A stretch of 64,000 bases of DNA, taken from NCBI RefSeq assembly GCF_003966955.1, contig NZ_AP019367.1, positions 1,732,692-1,796,691 of the forward strand. Reading direction: 5' to 3'. Shown in pieces: positions 51,947 to 60,827 of this stretch. The position numbers were made by a program, and so were the translations under genes. This DNA is from Parolsenella catena (GTDB lineage Bacteria > Actinomycetota > Coriobacteriia > Coriobacteriales > Atopobiaceae). The notes under the pieces were generated by a model, which saw only the letters and a list, made by a program, of their open reading frames with translations, was not told the DNA's origin and searched no databases. The first letter of the stretch is position 1. The number at the start of each line of letters is the position of its first letter.

Positions 51947-54946
51947 TCAGTGGCTCTCGCGCCATGACTCCAGATAGCGGCCAACCATGTCGGCACCCAA
52001 CGTCGACACGCTCTTCGTCGGCATCGAGTTGAGGAACACCTTGCCATAGCCCTTCGTGCACACGCGGCTGTCGGCAAGGACGAGCACTCCCGCATCCGTC
52101 GACGTTCTGATGAGGCGGCCCGCCGCCTGCTTGACCTCGAGGACGGCCTCGGGGAGGCTCCAGCGTCGCCAGGCCGCTCGGTCGCGGGCAGAGCGCTCCT
52201 GGACAAGCGGGTCCTTCGGGCTGGAGAACGGCAGCTTGGGAATCACGACGCAGCGAAGCGTGTCGCCGGCAGCATCGAACCCCTCCCAGAAGGACTTCAG
52301 CGCCATGAGCGAGAGGTCACGATCTTCCACGAACCTCCTGCTCAGACGTCTCACCGAGGAGCCGCGCTCCTGCATGGCCACGCTCAGGCCACGTGCAGCG
52401 AGTCTTGGCTCGAGGGCCGCGTGCGCAAGCTCCATCTCCCGCCTGTTCGTAAACAGCGTCAATACCGAGCCGCCCATGGACACGTGCACGTCAAACAGCA
52501 GGTCAACAAGGGCGTCGAGATAACCCCTGTCGCGCGGGTCCGGCAGGTCCCTCACTGCAATGGCACTCATGTTTCGGTCGTAGTCGTAGCCAGAGGGGAG
52601 CGACACCTCGCGATGCCTCCCCTCCTTGAGCAGCGACAGCCCACTGGACCCGTTGAAGTGCGAGAAGTCACCATCGACACTCATGGTCGCGGAGCTGAAC
52701 GTGACGCTTCGCATCTCCGGATACCACCTGTCGGCGAGCTCGGCGCCAATATCGAGCTTCTCGGCAACGAGTCGCTCCTGACCGATGCGGCGCTTGGCCT
52801 GGGGCAGCTCGGCGTAAAAGACGTAGGAGTCATCCACCGCCTCAATGATCGTGGCACAGGCATCAATGAACTCGCCAAGCTCTCGGCAGGCATCCTCGAG
52901 AAGCGAGGTCGAGGGATTACTTGGCGCTGCGTCATCCGAGTTCCTCTCGGCAAGGATCTTGTGGGCTCCGTCGAGATCGTGGCGCGCGGCGGCAAGGCGA
53001 CCCACGAGCTCCTTTCCCGTGGCCCCCACGGCAGTCCACTCGTCGCTCGAGCGCGCCTCCTCGCCCAGCCAAAGCGTGACCATGTCATAGCCACCGCTCC
53101 TGGGGGCAAGCGCACTGAGCGCTCGCACAGCATCGAAGAAGTTGGCTGACGAGATCATCGCGGTAGCCACGGAGTTTGCCGCCTTTGCGAGAAGACCGCA
53201 TGCGGGAGTCGCCGCCTCGTTCGAGGCTGCGAACGCAGACGCGGCACCAATGGCACCGGACTTGGACCCCCCAAGCGTCTCGAACAGCGTCCGCGCGCGC
53301 TCGGCAGACACCTCGAGCGCCCACTGCCTACGGGCCTCGGCCTCAAACGAGTGGGCCTCGTCAACGACCCAGTTCCTCACGGGCGGGAGAATCGCACCGT
53401 CTGCCTCGACGTTTCTCAGCAGCAGCGAGTGGTTCGTCACCACGATGTCGGCCGCGGCCGCACGGCGACGGGCACCATGGAGCATGCAGAGGTTTGGGTA
53501 GAACGGGCACTCCCTGCGCTTGCACTCCTTGTGCGTGACGGTGAGCAGGCTTCTCGGCACGCTTCCCCAGCGTATGCCGAGCGCATCAACGTCGCCTTCG
53601 ACGGACTGACACGCATAGGCGTAGGTGACGGCGATGGCCGTGAGCATGTCGGAGGCCATGGTGTTTCTCGAGCGGCCGTTGCTCGCCACGTCATCGAGCG
53701 GAAGCTCCGCGTCGACGCTTCTGTTCAGACGATACAGGCAGGGATAGTGGTCATACCCCTTCAGGCAGGCATATGAGAGGCCACCGGGAAGCACCTTGGC
53801 AAGCGCCGGAAGCTCATGCGAGACAAGCTGGTCCGTAAGCGCATTCGTCTTCGTGGCAACGCCACAGGTAACCTTGTTGAGCTTTGCATACTCGGCGAGG
53901 GGAAGCAGGTAGGCCACCGACTTGCCCACCCCGGTGCCCGCCTCGATGGCACGCATCGTCGACGTGGCGAGCGCCGAGCGCACCTCCTCCGCCATCTGTG
54001 CCTGGCTCGGGCGCGGCTCGAACGACTCATACATCCTCGACGTCAGACCACCGGGCTCAAACGCGGCCCTGATCTCATCGGCCGATGGCGCGCGGGCGTC
54101 CGTCGCAAGTTCGTCCACGTCCGGTCGCGGAGAGGCGGGCGCAGAGGAGAGGAGCCTCTTGCGCTCGGCGGCAAGCGAGAACGTGGCGTCCGGCTCCGCA
54201 AGCGTCAGGTAGGAGATGATGGGGCGGTAGGCCCACTCAACATCCGGATGCATGTTCGCAAGCGTCACGAGCAGCCCGGCAGGCAGGTCGCTCAGGGCAC
54301 AGAGGATGACGCGCCACATGCCGGCCAGGGCATGTACGTCATCCAGGGCACGGTGCGAGACGCTGGCACATCCGAAGGCCTCCGCCATGTCTTGGAGCTT
54401 GTGCGTGGAGAGCCTCGGCAGGGCAATCCTGGATAGAGCGAGGGTATCGACCCACAGGTCGCTCACCTCGTGCCCGCCAGGCACCCGCTCGATGAACGTG
54501 CGGTCGAACGTTGCGTTATGGGCAAGCACCGGCGCGCCGGCTACGAAGTCGGCAAGCTGGGCCACCGCCTCCCTCGGGCTAGGCGCAGTCGCAACATCCA
54601 GGTCCGTGATGTTGGTGAGTGCCTGGATGTTCTTGGGGATGGGCATACCGGGGTTCACGAACGTTCGGAACGTGTCGACGACCTCGCGCCCGCGCAGGCG
54701 AACGGCGGCTATCTCGGTCAGCTGGCACTCGGAGAAGGACAGCCCCGTCGTCTCTGTGTCGAGAACAATCACGTCATCCTCGATGAGGCCAAACTCCTGG
54801 GTCCTTGCGCGCTCGGCGAGTGACCTATATGCCTGCTCCACCTCGGCGGGGGTATCTGAAAGCAGGATCTCTCCCAGGCAGTCCCTCTCCGCGCCGTTGT
54901 CTTCGCTCACTGCCACGCTCTCTCTTTCCTTGCGATCATTGCCCAT
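51947..54946 (-). CDS. dinG: DnaQ exonuclease - DinG-type helicase fusion
   Basis: The 999-residue protein joins a DEDDh exonuclease (about 55-225; VLDTETTGLSF, AHNATFDRTFIE, HRALDDVHA) to an XPD/DinG superfamily 2 helicase: Walker A EAGTGVGKS, four cysteines of an iron-sulfur cluster (CLKGYDHYPC, CKRREC, NLC region), VVDEAH, and the C-terminal QAAGRLIRT. It should unwind and trim damaged or R-loop DNA. Firmicute DinG has the same fusion. The ATG directly follows the ddl stop; AAGAGG lies 9 bases ahead. A GTG 11 codons in is an alternative start. Confidence 0.93.
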   Translation of the reverse strand: MGNDRKERESVAVSEDNGAERDCLGEILLSDTPAEVEQAYRSLAERARTQEFGLIEDDVIVLDTETTGLSFSECQLTEIAAVRLRGREVVDTFRTFVNPGMPIPKNIQALTNITDLDVATAPSPREAVAQLADFVAGAPVLAHNATFDRTFIERVPGGHEVSDLWVDTLALSRIALPRLSTHKLQDMAEAFGCASVSHRALDDVHALAGMWRVILCALSDLPAGLLVTLANMHPDVEWAYRPIISYLTLAEPDATFSLAAERKRLLSSAPASPRPDVDELATDARAPSADEIRAAFEPGGLTSRMYESFEPRPSQAQMAEEVRSALATSTMRAIEAGTGVGKSVAYLLPLAEYAKLNKVTCGVATKTNALTDQLVSHELPALAKVLPGGLSYACLKGYDHYPCLYRLNRSVDAELPLDDVASNGRSRNTMASDMLTAIAVTYAYACQSVEGDVDALGIRWGSVPRSLLTVTHKECKRRECPFYPNLCMLHGARRRAAAADIVVTNHSLLLRNVEADGAILPPVRNWVVDEAHSFEAEARRQWALEVSAERARTLFETLGGSKSGAIGAASAFAASNEAATPACGLLAKAANSVATAMISSANFFDAVRALSALAPRSGGYDMVTLWLGEEARSSDEWTAVGATGKELVGRLAAARHDLDGAHKILAERNSDDAAPSNPSTSLLEDACRELGEFIDACATIIEAVDDSYVFYAELPQAKRRIGQERLVAEKLDIGAELADRWYPEMRSVTFSSATMSVDGDFSHFNGSSGLSLLKEGRHREVSLPSGYDYDRNMSAIAVRDLPDPRDRGYLDALVDLLFDVHVSMGGSVLTLFTNRREMELAHAALEPRLAARGLSVAMQERGSSVRRLSRRFVEDRDLSLMALKSFWEGFDAAGDTLRCVVIPKLPFSSPKDPLVQERSARDRAAWRRWSLPEAVLEVKQAAGRLIRTSTDAGVLVLADSRVCTKGYGKVFLNSMPTKSVSTLGADMVGRYLESWRESH

Positions 54947-55915
54947 CTAGTCATTCGTCCTCTTGGTTGTTCTCGAACCGCGCTCAAGGGCCAGCTCCAC
55001 GAGCTTGCGACACAGCTGGGGAAAGCCCATTCCGGCACGGGACGCGGCATCAGGAAGAAGCGACCGCGGCGTCATACCCGGAATGACGTTCGTCTCGATG
55101 ATGTAGGGCACGCCGTCCGCATCAACCATGAAGTCGCTTCGAGACGTTCCCGAGCACCCGAGCGCGCGGTGCGCCATGCAGGCAAGCTCCTTGGCCCTTT
55201 CGACCACGTCCGCGGGAAGCTCCGGGGGAATCACGTGGTGCTTCGAGGGGTCGTCGTACTTCACGGACAGGTCGTAGAAGTCGGTGTCATAGCGGACCTC
55301 GATGGCCTCGAGCGCACGGACGTCCTCGTTTCCCAGCACGGGCACGGTAATCTCGGTGCCCACAACCGCCGCCTCGACGAGAACGCGTGTATCGAAGTGG
55401 AACGCTTCCTCGATGGCGGCAGGCAGCTCGGACGCCTCGGTCACGCGCGTGATGCCGTAGCTCGACCCACTCGAGACGGGCTTCACGAACGCCGGGAGCC
55501 CCACACGCCCGACAAGGTCAACGACATCGTACCCTTCGCCCTTGTAGAGGCAGACCTCCTTGGGCGTGGGAATCCCATGTTCGCGATAGATATCCTTCGC
55601 CATCGCTTTGTCCGTGGCAAGGGCGCTCGCAAGCACACCGGAGCATGTGTAGGGAATGCCGAGAAGCTCCAGGAAACCCTGCACGCATCCGTCCTCTCCA
55701 TACCGGCCGTGCAGCGCCACGAACGCCACGTCGTAGCCACCGTCCGCAATGGCGTGAACAAACTCGCGATCCGCGATGTCGTAGGTGTCTACCTTGGCAA
55801 ACCCAGCTTCGAGCAGCGCCTGGGCACTTGCCCTTCCGCTGGTGAGCGACACTTCTCGTTCATCAGACCAGCCGCCACACAGAACGGCCACCTTGCAGTT
55901 CGTTACGTCGGCCAT
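54947..55915 (-). CDS. ddl: D-alanine-D-alanine ligase
   Basis: Ddl makes the D-Ala-D-Ala dipeptide for peptidoglycan. The 322-residue ATP-grasp enzyme shows AVLCGGWSDEREVSLTSG, ALHGRYGEDGCVQGFLE (in parts), KPVSSGSSYGITRV, EITVPVLG, and ETNVIPGMTPRSLLPD, with usual substrate residues. The Tyr in the omega-loop (KY) suggests D-Ala specificity. AAAGG precedes the ATG; a longer reading is not supported. Its stop touches the helicase start. Confidence 0.95.
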   Translation of the reverse strand: MADVTNCKVAVLCGGWSDEREVSLTSGRASAQALLEAGFAKVDTYDIADREFVHAIADGGYDVAFVALHGRYGEDGCVQGFLELLGIPYTCSGVLASALATDKAMAKDIYREHGIPTPKEVCLYKGEGYDVVDLVGRVGLPAFVKPVSSGSSYGITRVTEASELPAAIEEAFHFDTRVLVEAAVVGTEITVPVLGNEDVRALEAIEVRYDTDFYDLSVKYDDPSKHHVIPPELPADVVERAKELACMAHRALGCSGTSRSDFMVDADGVPYIIETNVIPGMTPRSLLPDAASRAGMGFPQLCRKLVELALERGSRTTKRTND

Positions 55916-55984
55916 GGTCCAACCTTTCTCGACACACACATTGCCTGCGAACGCGCCCTCAAACGCTGCGATACACTCGTAACC

Positions 55985-55999
55985 GCACGTCTGACGTGC
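55985..55999. promoter_or_regulatory. Palindrome between divergent ddl and rlmN
   Basis: GCACGTC-T-GACGTGC is a perfect 15-base palindrome 34 bases before rlmN. It could be an operator or part of an rlmN leader hairpin. No repeat of it was noted elsewhere. Confidence 0.35.
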
Positions 56000-56033
56000 A
56001 ATCCATTCAACATCACGGCAGAAAGGCCGCGAC

Positions 56034-57089
56034 ATGTCTATCCATGATACAGAGTCAAGCAGCCGCAAGGTTGACCTCAGAACGCTTTCCCACGAGCAGC
56101 TCGTTGATCTTATGGAGCAGCTCGGGTATCCCAAATTTCGCGCCAAGCAGGTCGAGGATTGGGTCTGGAAGCACAACGTCTCCGACTTCCAGGAGATGAC
56201 AAACGTTCCCGCGGCCCTGCGCGCCGACCTCTCCGCTCGCTGCACGCTTGGCGGCACCAGCGAGGTCGCGCGCCAGGTTTCAAGCGACGGAAGCAGGAAG
56301 TACCTGCTGCGCTACTCCGATGGCACCCAGGCCGAGTGCGTCGGCATGCCCACAAGGAACCGCCTTGCCGTGTGCGTCTCCACTCAGGCGGGCTGCCGCA
56401 TGGGCTGTGTCTTCTGCGCCACCGGACAGGGCGGGTTCACCCGTTCCCTCAAGGCTACCGAGATCTATGACCAGGTCATGCACGTGAGCGAGGACTTCCA
56501 GACGCGCGCCTCAAGCGTTGTGATGATGGGTCAGGGCGAGCCCTTCAATAACTATGATGAGGTCATCAAGGCCCTCCGCATGCTGAACTCTCCCGAGGGC
56601 GCGGGAATCGGCGCTCGTCACCTCACGGTATCTACCTGCGGTGTCATCCCCATGATTCGGCGCTTCTCCAAGGAGCCCGAGCAGTTCACGCTTGCCGTCT
56701 CCCTTCACTCTGCCATTCAGTCGACCAGAAACGCGATCATGCCCGGCGTCAAGAAGCACACGCTCCAGCGCCTCCACGACGTCATGGGGGAGTACGTTGA
56801 GGCCACAGGCAGAAGGCCTACGTACGAGTACGCCCTTATCGGTGGTGTGAACGACAACAACGCTGAGCTCGAGGCACTCTGCGACTTCACGAGAGGAACC
56901 CTTGCTCACGTCAACCTCATTCAGCTGAACGATCTTGAGGACTCCAGGCTCAAGCCCTCCACTCAGGAGCGCGCGGAGCTCTTTGTCCGCAGACTCGCCC
57001 AGGTGGGCGTAGAGGCAACCATTAGAAACTCTCGCGGCAATGACATCGACGCCGCCTGTGGTCAGCTCTCTCAGAAGCATCAGGAGTAG
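56034..57089 (+). CDS. rlmN: 23S rRNA A2503 / tRNA A37 methyltransferase
   Basis: RlmN is a radical-SAM methylase for adenine C2. The 351 residues include the cluster motif CRMGCVFC (Cys121, 125, 128), the GEPFNNYDEV segment, STCGVIPMI, LAVSLHSA, GGVNDN and the C-terminal catalytic Cys in DIDAACGQL. GAAAGG precedes the ATG. It is divergent from ddl and ends 30 bases before a 36-base palindrome. Confidence 0.96.
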   Translation: MSIHDTESSSRKVDLRTLSHEQLVDLMEQLGYPKFRAKQVEDWVWKHNVSDFQEMTNVPAALRADLSARCTLGGTSEVARQVSSDGSRKYLLRYSDGTQAECVGMPTRNRLAVCVSTQAGCRMGCVFCATGQGGFTRSLKATEIYDQVMHVSEDFQTRASSVVMMGQGEPFNNYDEVIKALRMLNSPEGAGIGARHLTVSTCGVIPMIRRFSKEPEQFTLAVSLHSAIQSTRNAIMPGVKKHTLQRLHDVMGEYVEATGRRPTYEYALIGGVNDNNAELEALCDFTRGTLAHVNLIQLNDLEDSRLKPSTQERAELFVRRLAQVGVEATIRNSRGNDIDAACGQLSQKHQE

Positions 57090-57118
57090 CGGACAAGTCA
57101 ACCTTGCCCAAACGCAGC

Positions 57119-57154
57119 TAGGGGATAGTAGAACATATGTTCTACTATCCCCTA
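57119..57154. terminator. 36-base perfect palindrome, probable bidirectional terminator
   Basis: Both arms (TAGGGGATAGTAGAACAT and its complement) pair without a loop. It lies between convergent rlmN and the small gene after parB. The plus side continues ATTCATTAAAA. It does not match the other palindrome families in the window. Confidence 0.7.
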
Positions 57155-57179
57155 TTCATTAAAACAGCTGGTAGATATC

Positions 57180-57425
57180 CTAATATCCTATCCCATGCCA
57201 TTGCTGTTCAACCCACTGCCTGTTATACTCGGCGGCTTCTTCCGTATCAAATTCACCCACTGGATTCATATACGTCGACAAGGCATGACCTGCCAGGCAG
57301 CAGGTTGCACTCGCAGCTTCTTTCACGCTTTTCTTAGCGCGCTCATTAAGAAACACATTCCAGAAGACTGCGAGACCACCAACTACAAGCAGCGCGCTTC
57401 TAAATCCCCGAGATACTACTCCCAA
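57180..57425 (-). CDS. Small signal-anchor protein after parB
   Basis: An 81-residue product begins at a TTG that overlaps the last 10 bases of parB, with GAGGAG about 10 bases ahead. It has one membrane helix (residues 10-28), then EFDTEEAAEYNRQWVEQQWHGIGY at the C-terminus (in parts). The coupling and AT-rich composition match parB and parA. I do not recognise a family, and partner or function is unknown. Confidence 0.6.
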   Translation of the reverse strand: MGVVSRGFRSALLVVGGLAVFWNVFLNERAKKSVKEAASATCCLAGHALSTYMNPVGEFDTEEAAEYNRQWVEQQWHGIGY

Positions 57426-58294
57426 GCATCATCACGCTCCTCCTCATTGCCTGGCTGAATCTGAGCCAAAATGCGGGCCAGCTCATCCTCATCCTTAAAC
57501 TCGATCTCAATCTTGTTCTTGCCACGAACTTGCTTGACCTTAACGTTCGTGTCGAGAATCTTCCTTAGCTCTCGGGCCGCGCGCTTGAATGACTGCGGCG
57601 CAGCAACCCTTGTTCTTGTCTCGGTGTGCTCGACAGAAAACAACGGAGCAAGATTTTCTGTCTGCCTTACGGTCAGACTCTCTGTCACAACCTTCTTGGC
57701 AAGCTTGATCCTTCCCTCCTCGGAGGGCACAGCAAGAATTGCACGAGCATGACCGGCTGTCAGCAGTCCCTGCTCCATCATGTGCTGAACCTCTACCGGA
57801 AGATCCATAAGCCTCAACGTGTTGGCAATTGCCGAGCGGGACTTTGAGAGTATCTTGGCTAGCTCTTCCTGGGTCAGGCTTCGGCTCGTAAGAAGCTGCA
57901 TGTAACCCTTTGCCTCTTCGATTGGTGAAAGGTCTGACCTCTGGAGGTTCTCAATGAGGGCCAGCTGAAATACCTTGTCGTCATCTATCTCACGAACAAC
58001 TGCTGGTATTTCCTTCAGTCCTGCAAGCTTACTTGCCTGGTAGCGCCGCTCGCCCGCAACGATCTCATACTTTTGACCTTTTCTTCTCACGAGAATTGGC
58101 TGAAGCACGCCATTTTGTCTAATTGAATCAGCAAGCTCCGCAAGCTTATCCTCATCAAAAGTCTTTCTTGGCTGATTTGGGTTCCTCACGATTTCAGAGA
58201 TGCTAAGGACAGCTTCTGGCTCATTACCAGTCTCGGCGTTAGCTTCGCTTATAAGTGCGTTCAACCCACGGCCAAGTCCGCTCTTCTTAGCCAC
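57416..58294 (-). CDS. parB: Chromosome partitioning protein ParB
   Basis: ParB binds parS and spreads as a CTP-dependent clamp to load the segregation machinery. The 292-residue protein has the N-terminal ParA-interacting stretch KKSGLGRGLNALI, the CTPase motifs NPNQPRKTFD and GERRYQA, ENLQRSDLSPIEEA, a helix-turn-helix LTQEELAKILSKSRSAIANTLR (in parts), and a C-terminal dimer domain. It overlaps parA by 8 bases. Base composition is much more AT-rich than genes outside this block. Confidence 0.97.
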   Translation of the reverse strand: MAKKSGLGRGLNALISEANAETGNEPEAVLSISEIVRNPNQPRKTFDEDKLAELADSIRQNGVLQPILVRRKGQKYEIVAGERRYQASKLAGLKEIPAVVREIDDDKVFQLALIENLQRSDLSPIEEAKGYMQLLTSRSLTQEELAKILSKSRSAIANTLRLMDLPVEVQHMMEQGLLTAGHARAILAVPSEEGRIKLAKKVVTESLTVRQTENLAPLFSVEHTETRTRVAAPQSFKRAARELRKILDTNVKVKQVRGKNKIEIEFKDEDELARILAQIQPGNEEERDDAWE

Positions 58295-59087
58295 GACGAA
58301 TCACCTCTCTTGCAAGTCCACGATAGGCGATAGCACCCTTATTCGTTGCGGAATACATAGCAATTGGCAATCCATGGCTCGGAGCCTCAGAGATCTTTAC
58401 GCTTCTTGGAATTACCGTCTTGAACATCTTGTTACCAAAGTACTTTTTAACCTCGGCAACAACGTCATTTGAGAGTGTCGTACGCTTGTCATACATGGTC
58501 ATGAGTACACCAAACACGTCAAGCGACGGATTGAGACTCGACTTCACAAGCTTCATTGACTCAAGAAGCTTAGTAACACCCTCAAGCGCATAGTATTCGC
58601 ACTGAATAGGAATCAACAGACCATTAGCTGCTGACAACGCATTGATTGTAAGAAGGCCAAGTGATGGTGGGCAATCAATGAACACGTAGTCAAACTCATC
58701 CTTAACCTCTGCAATAAGGTTCTTAAGGATACTCTCACGCGCAATTTTACTTACAAGCTCGATTTCGGCACCAGCAAGCTGAATTGTCGCCGGAACCACA
58801 AATACACGGGGTTCGGGAGTCTCAACAATCAACTCGCTCATGGAATAACCTTCGAGAAGAGCATCATAGATATCATGCTCCAACTCATCCTTATCGATTC
58901 CGTAACCACTGGTCGTGTTTCCCTGTGGGTCAAAATCAATTACAAGGCATTTCTTGTGCTCTTCACCAAGGGCAGCAGACAGATTAATGGCAGTAGTCGA
59001 CTTACCAACGCCACCTTTTTGGTTAATAATCGCCAAAACGTTTGTCTGCTTATTTGGATTACTACGCTTTACATCCTTATAACCCAT
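58287..59087 (-). CDS. parA: Chromosome partitioning ATPase ParA
   Basis: The 266-residue Walker-type ATPase has the deviant Walker A KGGVGKST, DFDPQGN, DYVFIDCPPSLG and an N-terminal lead with basic residues. With ParB it positions origins. A perfect parS lies 26 bases upstream of its start codon. Ribosome site is weak (GGATTTC). No additional domain. Confidence 0.97.
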   Translation of the reverse strand: MGYKDVKRSNPNKQTNVLAIINQKGGVGKSTTAINLSAALGEEHKKCLVIDFDPQGNTTSGYGIDKDELEHDIYDALLEGYSMSELIVETPEPRVFVVPATIQLAGAEIELVSKIARESILKNLIAEVKDEFDYVFIDCPPSLGLLTINALSAANGLLIPIQCEYYALEGVTKLLESMKLVKSSLNPSLDVFGVLMTMYDKRTTLSNDVVAEVKKYFGNKMFKTVIPRSVKISEAPSHGLPIAMYSATNKGAIAYRGLAREVIRRG

Positions 59088-59112
59088 TGAAATCCAATCT
59101 CATTACACTGAA

Positions 59113-59128
59113 TGTTTCACGTGAAACA
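59113..59128. promoter_or_regulatory. parS site 1
   Basis: TGTTTCACGTGAAACA, the exact bacterial parS palindrome, in the 44-base gap between rsmG and parA. ParB would nucleate here. Confidence 0.97.
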
Positions 59129-59131
59129 TTG

Positions 59132-59965
59132 CTACCTTGCAGACAAGGGGTTGTTCTTAGCCTCGCCGTTCTTTCTTGGTAGCCTAACTTTACTCTTACT
59201 TATCTTTTGCAAGACTACTATCTCTCTATGACCAAAATTATCGGGCAGTTCGAATGTTTCACGTGAAACAATTTCAAAGCCGCAAATCTTGGCGACAATT
59301 TTAGCGTCTCTAATTTCCTGAGCATCAGGATTTGCCTTACCAAAGAAGAGATAACCACCTCGTTTTACATATGGCTCAGCATAGTCGATAAGCACATCAA
59401 GCTTGGCCAGCGCACGTGCAGTAACGATATCGAATGCACGACCAGTTTCTTTGACAAACTCCTCGAGTCGTGCATGAGACGCATGGACGCGATCTTTAAG
59501 TCCCATCTCTTCAACAAACTCATTGCATGCGTTGACTTTCTTGCCAACAGAGTCGAGAAGCTCAACATTAAAGTTGGAAACTGCTGCAAGGGGGATACCC
59601 GGAAAACCACCACCGGTACCCATATCGAGAGCAAGGGCATAGGAATCCAGAGCAATGTACTCATCTATTACTTTTGCAAATAGAAGAGAATCAAGTGAAT
59701 GCAGAATCAAGCCATCAGGCATGGTTCGGATGCTCGTGAGATTAATGAACGCATTCTTTTGATACATCAAATACAGATGATGCATGACCAAAAGCAACTG
59801 ATGTTGACTAAATCCAAGAGAATACTGCTCAGAGAGATTCTCAAGCATTCTAAGGGTATCTTTTGCCGTAACCGAAGAATCACTCACAATTTCATTTTTA
59901 AGCCACGAGAGAGCCTTAGAATGGCTTGACTCAGTACGACTTTGAGATTGAAGGTCTGTCGACAT
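59132..59965 (-). CDS. rsmG: 16S rRNA G527 methyltransferase
   Basis: RsmG (GidB) methylates N7 of G527. The 277-residue protein has an N-terminal extension of about 45 residues, then NAFINLTSIR, the SAM-binding loop DMGTGGGFPGIPLA, DSVGKKVNACNEF, VTARALAKLDVLIDYA and a C-terminal tail. A perfect parS is embedded in the coding sequence where it spells VSRETF. ATG chosen has CAGG just ahead; an earlier ATG lacks a site. Confidence 0.95.
   Translation of the reverse strand: MSTDLQSQSRTESSHSKALSWLKNEIVSDSSVTAKDTLRMLENLSEQYSLGFSQHQLLLVMHHLYLMYQKNAFINLTSIRTMPDGLILHSLDSLLFAKVIDEYIALDSYALALDMGTGGGFPGIPLAAVSNFNVELLDSVGKKVNACNEFVEEMGLKDRVHASHARLEEFVKETGRAFDIVTARALAKLDVLIDYAEPYVKRGGYLFFGKANPDAQEIRDAKIVAKICGFEIVSRETFELPDNFGHREIVVLQKISKSKVRLPRKNGEAKNNPLSAR
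59255..59270. promoter_or_regulatory. parS site 2 inside rsmG
   Basis: A second exact TGTTTCACGTGAAACA, 142 bases from the first and wholly within rsmG coding sequence. Confidence 0.97.
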
Positions 59966-59984
59966 TACCTGCCCAATCACGAAA

Positions 59985-60017
59985 TGCCAAAACTTCTCGC
60001 GACAAGAAGTTTTGGCA
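59985..60017 (-). promoter_or_regulatory. Hairpin in the rsmG leader
   Basis: Perfect 13-base arms (TGCCAAAACTTCT and complement) with a 7-base loop lie 20 bases before the rsmG start. On the minus strand TTTCG follows, so it could be an attenuator, but evidence is only the structure. Confidence 0.5.
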
Positions 60018-60138
60018 GACATTCATTTCTGTAGTGTGATTGAGCTGCAATTAAACCTAGTCTACTGTATCGCCACTAGATGAGTGAGTTCCGACCTGCA
60101 AGGAAATTCATCTTCCATAGCTACAGAGGCAGAACATA

Positions 60139-60167
60139 GAAAAGGGAGGCCCACAAAGGACCTCCCT
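60139..60167 (-). terminator. Terminator of the rpmH-khpB operon
   Basis: A 7-pair stem AGGGAGG/CCTCCCT is followed on the minus strand by TTTTCT, 29 bases past the khpB stop. Confidence 0.75.
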
Positions 60168-60195
60168 ACAAATCAGCAGGATATCTCTTGGAGTG

Positions 60196-60747
60196 TTACT
60201 CGGACTTAACCGGAGTAATCACCACATACCTCTCGGGATCAGCTCCCTCAGAGTGAGTAGTGACTTCAACCGAGTCGCGAAGCGCAAGATGAACAAGCCT
60301 GCGCTCGTAAGCATTCATAGGAGCCAGCTTAACGGAGCGACCAGACTTCACAGCCTTCTGAGCGCTGCTGCGCGCCATGCCCTGAACCTTGTCCCTGCGC
60401 CTGCTCTTGTAACCCTCGATGTCAACGACAATCGGGTAGTGAAAACCGATGCGCTTGGAGAGCATGGAGACAAACACAACCTGGAGCGCGTCAAGCGTCA
60501 CACCATGACGACCAATGAGGATGGCAAGGTCGCCACCGTTTACGTCAAGGATGAGCTCGCCCTCGTCGCCATCATACTCATCAATCGAACAGGTGTTCTC
60601 ACCAAAGCAGGCTAGAATACCTCGAAGGATCTCGATGGCAGAGTCGGCAACAACATCGAGCTGCTCGTCCGTCAGGGTACCGGACTCCTCAAAGCTCGTA
60701 CGAATGGCCTCGAACTCATCGGGCTTCTCGAGGGTTTCCTCACTCAT
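60196..60747 (-). CDS. khpB: KhpB/Jag RNA-binding protein, lacking the Jag-N domain
   Basis: The 183-residue protein has a KH domain with LIGRHGVTLDALQ and an R3H domain with ARSSAQKAVKSGR and NAYERRLVHLAL. KhpB with KhpA binds RNA and affects elongation and division in streptococci. The usual N-terminal Jag-N domain is absent; an acidic stretch of about 45 residues stands instead. GGAGG lies 5 bases before the chosen ATG. It follows yidC as in many bacteria. Confidence 0.93.
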   Translation of the reverse strand: MSEETLEKPDEFEAIRTSFEESGTLTDEQLDVVADSAIEILRGILACFGENTCSIDEYDGDEGELILDVNGGDLAILIGRHGVTLDALQVVFVSMLSKRIGFHYPIVVDIEGYKSRRRDKVQGMARSSAQKAVKSGRSVKLAPMNAYERRLVHLALRDSVEVTTHSEGADPERYVVITPVKSE

Positions 60748-60827
60748 AGCAACCTCCAGATAGACAATGTCGCGCACCTTCGGAGATGAGGGCGCGCGAC
60801 ATGCAGATTACTTCGTGGCTTTAGCCG

